Assembly (NCBI GenBank): GCA_934276635.1
Contig: CAKQTH010000004.1
Location: 1 to 64,000, forward strand
DNA: 64,000 bases
Reading direction: 5' to 3'
Source: an uncultured Alphaproteobacteria bacterium
Lineage (GTDB): Bacteria; Pseudomonadota; Alphaproteobacteria; RF32; CAG-239
This document shows, piece by piece, positions 56,093-64,000 of the stretch. The notes under the pieces are model-generated. The model was not told where the DNA came from and made no database searches. It saw only the letters and a list, made by a program, of their open reading frames with translations. Position 1 is the first letter of the stretch. Every line of letters begins with the position of its first letter. The translations under genes and the position numbers were made by a program.

Positions 56093-57168
56093 GAAACTAT
56101 ATCATCAAACGACTTTTGCTGATTCCACTGACTTTGCTCGGAATTTTGACCATCAATTTTTGCATAATCCAGCTGGCTCCGGGCGGCCCGGTTGATTATA
56201 TGCTTTCAAAATACCGCGGAATGAATACCGATGCAAAGTCACAATTTTCGGGCACCGCGCAGATGAACAACACCACCGCGATGACGCAAAATCAATATCA
56301 GGGCGCACAGGGAGTCCCCGAAGATTTGATTAAGGAGCTTGAAAAACAGTTCGGGTTTGACAAGCCGATGGGCGAGCGCTATCTCAAGATGATAAAAGAC
56401 TATGCAAAATTTGATTTCGGCAAAAGCTATTACCAGGACAAACCGGTGACGACTCTGATTGTTGAACGAATGCCTGTGTCGGTTTCGCTCGGGCTTTGGT
56501 CAACTTTGATAATATATTTGATTTCCATTCCGCTCGGAATCAAAAAGGCGGTGAAAGACGGCTCGAAATTTGACATTGCGACTTCGTTTCTTATCTTTGT
56601 CGGCTCGGCGATTCCGGTATTTTTGTTTGCGGTATTTTTGATTGTGTTCTTTGCGGGAGGAACATATCTTCAGTGGTTTCCGTTGCGCGGGCTGACTTCC
56701 GACAATTGGGATTCGCTGAGTTTGTGGGGCAAAATCATTGACTATTTTTGGCACATCGCATTACCGGTTTTGGCGATTGTAATCGGCGGATTTGCAAGCC
56801 TGACAATGCTGACGAAAAACTCTTTTTTGGACGAGATAAACAAACAATATGTGATGACCGCAAAAGCAAAAGGACTGAACCAAAACAAGATACTGTACGG
56901 CCATGTGTTCCGCAATGCGATGCTGATTGTCATTTCGGGATTTCCGACACTTTTGATAAAGATGATGTTTACCGGTTCGCTTTTGATAGAGGTTATTTTT
57001 TCGCTTTCTGGACTAGGTTTGCTCGGATACGAGGCGATTATGACGCGCGACTATCCGGTAATTTTCGGAACATTGTATATTTTCGCCCTGCTCGGCCTGA
57101 TTTTAAAGCTGGTCGGCGACATCATATATTTTGTAGTCGATCCGCGCATAAATTTTGATAAAATATAA
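56089..57168 (+). CDS. yejB: ABC transporter permease, YejB-like
   Basis: A 359-aa inner-membrane permease. The N-terminus RNYIIKRLLLIPLTLLGIL and INFCIIQLAPGGPVDYM fit YejB. A Gln/Thr-rich insert and a BPD_transp_1 domain with about six helices follow. The coupling loop is ARAKGLNQNKILYGHVFRNA-like (AKAKGLNQNKILYG). ATG 56089 overlaps yejA's stop (ATGA). The partner permease (YejE) and ATPase (YejF) that normally follow are not here. Confidence 0.9.
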   Translation: MRNYIIKRLLLIPLTLLGILTINFCIIQLAPGGPVDYMLSKYRGMNTDAKSQFSGTAQMNNTTAMTQNQYQGAQGVPEDLIKELEKQFGFDKPMGERYLKMIKDYAKFDFGKSYYQDKPVTTLIVERMPVSVSLGLWSTLIIYLISIPLGIKKAVKDGSKFDIATSFLIFVGSAIPVFLFAVFLIVFFAGGTYLQWFPLRGLTSDNWDSLSLWGKIIDYFWHIALPVLAIVIGGFASLTMLTKNSFLDEINKQYVMTAKAKGLNQNKILYGHVFRNAMLIVISGFPTLLIKMMFTGSLLIEVIFSLSGLGLLGYEAIMTRDYPVIFGTLYIFALLGLILKLVGDIIYFVVDPRINFDKI

Positions 57169-57254
57169 CGGCACTTAACCTAAATTTAAGACTTATTACA
57201 TACAATCGGCAACAAGTATATACTAACTTTAACCGAATATTTGGGTGTTTTTCG

Positions 57255-60200
57255 ATGAAAAAGATTATAAGTCTTGCTGTTCTTTGTGCATTTTCGTTTG
57301 CAGACGAAGCTTCTGCCGCAGGTTTGGCTCCTGAAGATTTTAACCAAATGTATGCTTTGGCTCACAACGGCGAAGTTTATGCTCTGCGCGGTTCCGTTCA
57401 GCGCGGATTGAACATTGATTCTCTTGACAAATACGGAAATACGGGACTTTGCGTATCAATTTATCGTAACGACCAACGCGCATACAACACCTTCCGCGCG
57501 GCCGGCGCAAACCCGAAACACCCCTGCACCCAAAATATTCCGACCGCAAGATACGAATCGTTTATGTCGTCTTCACGCGTGGTTGCCGTAAACGAAACTC
57601 CTCGCCAGGCGTTTAATGTGATTCACACCGGCTTTATATACAGCCCTAATTTTTGGAAAACGGCTTTGACCGGTGTTGCCGGAATTACTGCCATAGCACT
57701 GGCCGGGGGCGGCGGTGGCGGAGGCAGCAGTGCGGTAGAAGAAACCCCGTTGTTGGCCGGAGACAAGAGCCTTGCAATCATCAGCGGAACCAAAAAGCTG
57801 GAGCCGCTGGTTGATGAAGACACAGGAGAAAAGACCGAACAAAACCTTATCGGCAAAATTTATTATAACGATGTAGAAACGCTTGGCGAACTGCCGGAAA
57901 TCTCATCGGTTACTTCTGCTATCGACATTCTGGAAAGAGGATACACCATCACCAAAATGCCACTGTCTTTAGCGCAAAATTTCGGCGTATATTTCAAAGT
58001 TACAAACGGCGCGAGCGTAAACTCATATACCGTACCGGAAGTTTCTGCCGGACAAATCGGTATGGTCGTTCAAGGCTACAAAACAGAATACCGAGATGAA
58101 ACAATTATTGAAACCGATGATGAGGGCAATGAGGTAGAAAAAACAATCAAAGTTCCTTATACAAAGGTTTCATCTCTAAAAAATTACGGCAAAATTGATG
58201 TGTTTGCCAGAAACGGCGCAATCGGTATGGTTGCCGGCAACTATGCAGAAGCAACAAACCTCAACGAAATTGAGTTAAAACTCGAGGAAGGCGGAACATT
58301 CAAAAACGCTGCAATTGTCGGCATGTACGGCGACACCGGCTCCAGCATATTTAACGAAAGCAACATCAGCGGCCACATGGAACCTGCAGCAGGCTCCGGC
58401 AGTGGCAGCATCATCGGTATGATGCTGAGTTTTGTTTCCAAAATAACCGACAAACTACCGACTTATGACAATGAAGAAGAAGGCAGCTCGAACGAAGTTG
58501 TTATGAAAGCCACTAACTCCGGCACCATAACTTTGGAATCAAACAACGCAAACACCATCGGCTTGGTCGGTATGGGTTCATATCTGGCCTCAAATATGTC
58601 TCCGGCCTCAAGCATCGGCAGCGCGATTTTGGAAAACACCGGAAATATAACAATAACCCATAAAGCGACCAACACTTCCGAGGGCTCTCAATCAAGCCCC
58701 ATCAGCTTAGTCGGCGGGCAAGGCTTGGTCGGCGGTATGGGAATGCGCGCTGACGCCCAAACAACAGCCATAAACTCAAACCGCATAACCATTATCGGCG
58801 GGCAGAACAGCGCGGCCGGAATGGTAGCTGTCAACGGTGGAAAAATCCAAAATGACAAAGAAATCATCATCGGCAACGGCACAACCGTAACTTCTGCTTT
58901 CGGTATGGCGGCGCTGAACGGAACAAGACGCGGCTACATTTCTGAAATCATCAACAACGGCACAATCAATTTGAAAGCCGGCACCAGCGGCTCAAAAGCA
59001 ATTTATATTGAAGGCCAGACAAAAGTAACGCTCGGAGAAAACAGCAAGATAGATCTCAACTCTTATGGACAATCGGTTATTTATAACGGGAACCAGGACG
59101 GCACGGCGCTCGGCACCGACAGCTCACCGATTACCCTGAATGGGACAATAACATTGAACGGCGCCGCAAATGTCTCGAATCCTACTCCGCAATATGTTTT
59201 GGAAGGGAACTTCGGCAAAGTTGAAAACAAAGGCACAATCACTTTCACCGGCAACGCAAACGGTTCTCTTTTGTATCAAAACGGGAAAATGGGAACATTT
59301 ACAAACAGTGGAACAATAATTTGGAACTCCGCACTTGACGACAACTATGACCTTGATTATCTGCTTGACGCCAACGAATTTGTAAACAAAGGAACTTTTA
59401 CTCTCAACCGTAAATTGTTCCAAGTAGGCTATCGTGAACTTGCTTGGTTAATCAAAGGGTCAAATGTCAACAAAGACTATATTTCAACCGGCAATATATC
59501 CATTAACAACAGCGATTCTATCGGCGGTATTGCGATTATAAACGACTCAAGCCTGAAAGATTCTTCTTCGCTGACATATGACGGCACCATAAATGTTCCC
59601 GGCAACGGAATCTATACCAAAAATGTAGGAACTGTATCCTTTAAGGGAAGCCTTATAAGCAACGGAGGCAAATATGGTATCTGCAGTAAAAATGTCGGTT
59701 CATTTACCAACAGCGGCACAATTACCGGCAAATCTCTCCAAAACGGGATTTATGCCCTAGGTACAAATATAAATACCAGCACTTTTACAAATGAAAGCAC
59801 CGGAAAAATTGACGGTAATGCAATATACGGTATTCATGTAGATGTGTTTAATACTTTTACAAATAAAGCGCTCATAGGCAGTCGTCAAGGCGGCGGGATA
59901 ATGAAGTATGGCATTTATGCTGATAATATCAATGATTTTTACAACTACGGTGAAATATATATTAAGAAAGGCAATGGTAATGATAGTGCCGTAATGGGGA
60001 TTTACGGATATGATATTAGTAATACGTTCAAATCAACAGGGGACATAACCCTTGATTCTTCATATGCCCAATATGGTATATATCTACAGACAGAACAGCC
60101 TGAAGCCACAGACATAGATATAGAAGGTAATATTGATTTAACCACCTCTGTTGCGGCAAGTCAATATTCATATGTTGCTGGTATTGATATCACACAAGCC

Positions 60201-63200
60201 GGGAACGGTCCTAATGCAAAAAGTGATGCAAACTTAGGCTACACGGGCGACTCTAATTGCCGTACCGATCCTACAAAGTGCAAACAACTCAAAGTTAGTT
60301 CAGAATACAGAAATGCCGTCGGCATATCTCTTCACAATATTATGACCACAACCAACTATTATGTTATAACCGTGACTGGTAAAGCTTCATCACAGAACCT
60401 TACCGGTATTGATATAGCAACATCTTATGAAAACGATGACTCCTATGCTCCGTCCAACGCTGTGTTTACAAACAACGGTCAGATAACAATAAACTCACCC
60501 CAAGGTAGTACCGGAACAATAAAAGGTATCAATGCCAAAGAGATGAAGAAACTGACCAACAATGGCGATATTATCATAAACGCTACTTCCAGCGCAAAAA
60601 CCTATGGTATTTATGCGGACGGTTCGGTGGCCGAGATTGAAAATAACGGTGTTATCGGAAATTCCAGCAGCGCCGCTGGTACTCGTATAAAATACGGTAT
60701 CTATGTGGAAGATACATCTTCTCCGTACGATACACCCTACACGCCCACAACAATTACAAACAAAAAAAGTATTTGGACTTCAAATACTGGCATTTTTGCT
60801 CATAGTGATACATCTAACAAAAAATTTATAATTGATAATACAGCAACTATCGAATCATCCTCCGACGCTATTTATGTAAATGCAGACATCATTGATATAA
60901 CAAACTCCGGTCAATTGACCGTAACCGGTACAAACGACGGCTCTTATGGTGCCGGTATAAGAGCCAGCGGAAGGGCTGTTACAATTACAAACTCAGGCAC
61001 AATCAATTCAACCGCAAATGGTACATATGGTATCAATGTAAATACTAATAATGGTACTGCTACTATTACAAACACTGCTGAAAAAATTGAAACAACAGAA
61101 GCAGGTATTCGTGTCGAAAACACTAATGATGCTACCGTCAGAAATGAAGGAAACATTATTGCAGACGGGAATGCCCTTGTAGTAATTGCAAACAAATTTG
61201 CCATTACTAATACTGCAAGCTTAGAAGGGCATGGAACAAACAATGGTCCTATTGGTACCGCGCTCGGTATAGGTTTAGTTGCAACACATACAGGCCAAAA
61301 GACCGAAAGTAGTGTTGAAAATTCCGGCAATATAATCAACTCAAATTATGGGATTAGCGCAAGAATTCTTCTCCCAAATATTCAAAATAGCAAAATTAAT
61401 GTTACCAACTCCGGCACAATAGGAAAAGAAACCTATGACGAAGATGATAACCAACTTCGCGTTGGCATCGAGGGATATGCAAAGAACAGTGCAAACACTA
61501 TAACTATAAGCACTACTGCAAATTCAAATATATATGTTAATACTCCGGGAGGCGCATACGCTCCGGCTATCGGAATTTTGGCAGGCGCAGAACTTACTAC
61601 ACTTAATACTAATGAAATACAAAATTATACAAACACCAACTATGTAAATAATCAGGGAAATATCACCGCAACAGTTAATAGTGCAGGTGCAGGCGCTTAT
61701 GGTATATATGTTTACAAAGGCGGCACAGATACTGATGAACAATCACACAGTGTTATAAACAGCGGTGATATTACTATTAATGCAGATATCGGCAATGTAT
61801 ATGGAATATACATAAACAGCGGGACGGTTAAAAACGAAGGTAATATTACCATTAACGACACTGGCAATATATCGTACGGCATACATCAGGACAACGGCTC
61901 GACCGTGCTCAACACCGGCGGCATTTCCGGCGCAATATACGGCATATTTTCAGCTATGAAAGATGACGATATTTATATCTACAATGGCACCAGCGATGAC
62001 AACGAAAATGCTATCATCGAAAATGTTGGTTACGGTTTGTATGTTGATATAACAAACTCTATCAACAATCTCAAAAATATTACGATGATAAACAATGGCA
62101 CAATCAATGCTAATAAATACGGAATGAGCATTGGGGGCTCCAATGGAACAGTAAATCTTGAAAATACATTAACATTCAAAAATGCCGGAACAATCAATGT
62201 CGAGGTGGGCGCAATCGGTATGTATATTGATTTTACTGGAACAGCTTCCAACTCCGGAACAATCAATGTCGTAGGAGCTACTCAAGGTGCTAACATTTCG
62301 ACAGTCGGTGTTCGTGTAAACAGCGCAACCGATGAAGCAGACTTATATGATGGCAATTTCACTAACGAAGAAGACGGAATAATTGAAGTTAGCGGAAATA
62401 TGGCAAGAGCTATACAAGCAACTACCGGTGGCACAATCACAAATAACGGCACAATAAAAGTTAATGGAGACAACAATGTTTCTGCTATTATGTTAACTAA
62501 CGATTCTGGTCAAGGCGCTATTCACACGAAAATAAACAACGCCGGAACAATTTATCTTAGAGGCATCACAGCCGCAAACGGCATTTATTCGCAAAATTAT
62601 TTTGCTGATAGAAATTCAGGTAAAGGAACCATAAACATAGTCAAAGGTACCGGATTAACTAAGATAGACAATGCCGGAACTATCAACATTGCCGCCGGAT
62701 TTACCGATTTTGACATTGATTCTGATGAGATGAACACCACTGGGGCGGAATCAATCGGTATTCTTAATGCCAACAACCTCTCGGGCGGAAAACTCAATAT
62801 CAGTTCGAATATTGATAACTCCAATAATTCGATTTTGAAAGAAGATGTAACCGCTTCAGGATATACTTTCACCGGCCCGATAGGTATGAAACAATCCGGC
62901 GGAAATACAGATGCTTTGACCATCTTGCACAACCAAGGAACCATTAATGTCGCAGGCAATGGTGCTATTGGAACCTGGGCAGAAAATCTGCAAGATGTTT
63001 ATAACGACTATAACGGCATTATAAATGTCAGCGGTGAAGGCGCCGTCGGTATGGTAAACGATGGGAGAAAGAAAGAAGACACTTCGGCCTCGGTTACTGC
63101 CAACAACGGCAGCATTTATGTCACAGGTGAAGGCGCTGCCGGAATGTTCACTTTTGGCGGCAACGGCAGTATCAGAAATAAATTCGAGGGTGGTGACAGC

Positions 63201-64000
63201 GCGGTTGGAAATATTATAGTTTCCGGTAACAATTCATATGGTATGTACGCAACCGGAGCCGGCTCATCTGCAATAAACGAGGGTAAAATTTGGGTAACCG
63301 GTGAAAATTCATACGGAATGTTTGCAGACAACGGCGCAACCGCAACCAACAACGGAACAATTTATGTTACAGGTGCAGGTTCGTATGGTATGCGCGCAAC
63401 CAACGGCGGAACCGTTGTCAACAACGGCACAATCTCCGTTTACGGCGAAAATGCCAATGGCTCAGGAGGAATTTGGGCAACAGGCGCTACTAACAGCACC
63501 GGCAGTTCTATCTATTCTAATGTTGACATAACCGACAAAAACGGAAAAATCTATATTGAAAGAACTTCAGGCGACGGGCAGACAATCGGCGTCAAACTTG
63601 AAAATAACTCTATAATTAAAATCGGCGATATAGGAAACGCCGGGAATAGCCAAATATTAATAAAGGATACAAGAGATGGCGATGACAACTACTCAATCGG
63701 CATCAAAAGAGATTCTATGAGTAAGATTGAAGGAACCGAAAACAAAGACAGCTTTGGAAAGCCTACAATCATTATATCCGGAAAAAACAATATAGGATAT
63801 TATTATCCTCCACAAAGTAGCGACTCCAATGCCGTAACCGGTAAAATATACATCCAAATACCTTTCAATAATGATAACAACAAAGCATCTTCTTCAGCCA
63901 CCAACAAGGTAATAACTAGTCAATCAAATGATTTTCCTTCTGGTGAGACTCCGAAAGAAGATGCACCGGAAGCACCCGAGCAGTTTGAACAGTTACACGC
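57255..64000 (+). CDS. giant repetitive surface protein / autotransporter-like adhesin (3' end outside window)
   Basis: An open frame of at least 2248 codons with no stop before the right edge. It begins with a signal peptide (MKKIISLAVLCAFSFADEASA). Next is an ankyrin-like segment (about residues 30-95: AHNGEVYALRGSVQRGLNID...DKYGNTGLCV), then a hydrophobic stretch running into seven Gly (ALTGVAGITAIALAGG..., about 135-160). The rest is a long array of short irregular repeats such as NNGTI, GENSYGMFA and NSGTI. These are typical of right-handed beta-helix passengers of adhesins. The last visible part is Pro/Glu-rich. A C-terminal beta-barrel is expected but not visible. The ATG lacks a strong Shine-Dalgarno. 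Confidence 0.85.
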   Translation, partial: MKKIISLAVLCAFSFADEASAAGLAPEDFNQMYALAHNGEVYALRGSVQRGLNIDSLDKYGNTGLCVSIYRNDQRAYNTFRAAGANPKHPCTQNIPTARYESFMSSSRVVAVNETPRQAFNVIHTGFIYSPNFWKTALTGVAGITAIALAGGGGGGGSSAVEETPLLAGDKSLAIISGTKKLEPLVDEDTGEKTEQNLIGKIYYNDVETLGELPEISSVTSAIDILERGYTITKMPLSLAQNFGVYFKVTNGASVNSYTVPEVSAGQIGMVVQGYKTEYRDETIIETDDEGNEVEKTIKVPYTKVSSLKNYGKIDVFARNGAIGMVAGNYAEATNLNEIELKLEEGGTFKNAAIVGMYGDTGSSIFNESNISGHMEPAAGSGSGSIIGMMLSFVSKITDKLPTYDNEEEGSSNEVVMKATNSGTITLESNNANTIGLVGMGSYLASNMSPASSIGSAILENTGNITITHKATNTSEGSQSSPISLVGGQGLVGGMGMRADAQTTAINSNRITIIGGQNSAAGMVAVNGGKIQNDKEIIIGNGTTVTSAFGMAALNGTRRGYISEIINNGTINLKAGTSGSKAIYIEGQTKVTLGENSKIDLNSYGQSVIYNGNQDGTALGTDSSPITLNGTITLNGAANVSNPTPQYVLEGNFGKVENKGTITFTGNANGSLLYQNGKMGTFTNSGTIIWNSALDDNYDLDYLLDANEFVNKGTFTLNRKLFQVGYRELAWLIKGSNVNKDYISTGNISINNSDSIGGIAIINDSSLKDSSSLTYDGTINVPGNGIYTKNVGTVSFKGSLISNGGKYGICSKNVGSFTNSGTITGKSLQNGIYALGTNINTSTFTNESTGKIDGNAIYGIHVDVFNTFTNKALIGSRQGGGIMKYGIYADNINDFYNYGEIYIKKGNGNDSAVMGIYGYDISNTFKSTGDITLDSSYAQYGIYLQTEQPEATDIDIEGNIDLTTSVAASQYSYVAGIDITQAGNGPNAKSDANLGYTGDSNCRTDPTKCKQLKVSSEYRNAVGISLHNIMTTTNYYVITVTGKASSQNLTGIDIATSYENDDSYAPSNAVFTNNGQITINSPQGSTGTIKGINAKEMKKLTNNGDIIINATSSAKTYGIYADGSVAEIENNGVIGNSSSAAGTRIKYGIYVEDTSSPYDTPYTPTTITNKKSIWTSNTGIFAHSDTSNKKFIIDNTATIESSSDAIYVNADIIDITNSGQLTVTGTNDGSYGAGIRASGRAVTITNSGTINSTANGTYGINVNTNNGTATITNTAEKIETTEAGIRVENTNDATVRNEGNIIADGNALVVIANKFAITNTASLEGHGTNNGPIGTALGIGLVATHTGQKTESSVENSGNIINSNYGISARILLPNIQNSKINVTNSGTIGKETYDEDDNQLRVGIEGYAKNSANTITISTTANSNIYVNTPGGAYAPAIGILAGAELTTLNTNEIQNYTNTNYVNNQGNITATVNSAGAGAYGIYVYKGGTDTDEQSHSVINSGDITINADIGNVYGIYINSGTVKNEGNITINDTGNISYGIHQDNGSTVLNTGGISGAIYGIFSAMKDDDIYIYNGTSDDNENAIIENVGYGLYVDITNSINNLKNITMINNGTINANKYGMSIGGSNGTVNLENTLTFKNAGTINVEVGAIGMYIDFTGTASNSGTINVVGATQGANISTVGVRVNSATDEADLYDGNFTNEEDGIIEVSGNMARAIQATTGGTITNNGTIKVNGDNNVSAIMLTNDSGQGAIHTKINNAGTIYLRGITAANGIYSQNYFADRNSGKGTINIVKGTGLTKIDNAGTINIAAGFTDFDIDSDEMNTTGAESIGILNANNLSGGKLNISSNIDNSNNSILKEDVTASGYTFTGPIGMKQSGGNTDALTILHNQGTINVAGNGAIGTWAENLQDVYNDYNGIINVSGEGAVGMVNDGRKKEDTSASVTANNGSIYVTGEGAAGMFTFGGNGSIRNKFEGGDSAVGNIIVSGNNSYGMYATGAGSSAINEGKIWVTGENSYGMFADNGATATNNGTIYVTGAGSYGMRATNGGTVVNNGTISVYGENANGSGGIWATGATNSTGSSIYSNVDITDKNGKIYIERTSGDGQTIGVKLENNSIIKIGDIGNAGNSQILIKDTRDGDDNYSIGIKRDSMSKIEGTENKDSFGKPTIIISGKNNIGYYYPPQSSDSNAVTGKIYIQIPFNNDNNKASSSATNKVITSQSNDFPSGETPKEDAPEAPEQFEQLH

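Noticed and set aside
58241..63352. Many leftward open frames inside the giant adhesin
   Set aside because: They are opposite-strand shadows of the repetitive Asn/Gly/Thr codons. The rightward frame is continuous at every point checked.
59000..63500. Possible CRISPR or DNA-level tandem repeat array
   Set aside because: Repeat similarity is at the protein level (NNGTI-type), with irregular spacing and in-frame codons, so it is a coding repeat.

Overview
The window looks like chromosomal DNA of an AT-leaning, host-associated alphaproteobacterium, probably an uncultured gut lineage. The supports are an addB-addA-trxA block, xerD divergent from aroK, a rhodoquinone-type methyltransferase (RquA), YejA/YejB transporter genes and pilins with the lineage-style N-terminus GRSMIEMLG. 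No rRNA, CRISPR array or recognisable insertion sequence was found. The taxonomic placement is inference.

Layout. 0.4-3.1 kb: an ABC-exporter-like protein, then infC, which appears to start at AUA. 3.15-3.57 kb: a gene-free stretch packed with RNA hairpins, including two copies of an ~80-nt three-way-junction element, each followed by its own intrinsic terminator. It leads into a lipoprotein gene broken by an in-frame TAA. 4.1-7.6 kb: dnaK, with a heat-shock-type promoter, and a thymidine/AMP-phosphorylase relative. 7.6-12.1 kb: an AT-rich accessory stretch ending at tRNA-Arg. It holds a 31-aa peptide gene, small secreted proteins sharing a duplicated promoter cassette, a pilin pseudogene, a GH24-type lysozyme with a structured leader, an intact pilin and a repeated hairpin element. 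12.3-25.7 kb: housekeeping genes (queA, lgt, ligA) mixed with membrane proteins and two very large Ala-rich proteins of unknown function.

25.8-35.6 kb is one long leftward block, aroK, a CNNM/CBS protein, rph, rdgB, addB, addA and then trxA, nearly all with spacings of a few bases. Divergent from it are a 44-aa membrane peptide and xerD (ATGA overlap). 36.9-47.2 kb is a rightward R64/TCP-like type IVb pilus operon: an OmpA-like-tailed protein, a PilL/TcpQ-type lipoprotein, PilN secretin, PilO, PilP, PilQ ATPase, PilR and a pilin-like protein. Facing it is a separate PilS-type pilin gene. Its promoter has an eight-G run in a 14-bp -35/-10 spacer, which suggests phase-variable expression.

47.9-57.2 kb holds cmk, rsmE, an orphan response regulator, rquA, rmuC, accA, an unknown membrane protein and yejA-yejB without yejE/yejF. 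From 57.26 kb to the right edge one open reading frame of at least 2248 codons encodes a giant repetitive surface protein. It has a signal peptide, an ankyrin-like N-terminus, a hydrophobic/poly-Gly hinge and then beta-helix-type repeats, and it runs off the window.

Taken together, the accessory content (type IVb pili with several pilin genes, a giant adhesin, secreted small proteins, a lysozyme) points to surface interaction and competition. RquA points to low-oxygen respiration using rhodoquinone. The strongest candidates for undescribed biology are the tandem structured RNAs at 3.2-3.6 kb, the G-tract pilin promoter at 47.85 kb, and the duplicated promoter and hairpin cassettes at 8.3-12 kb.
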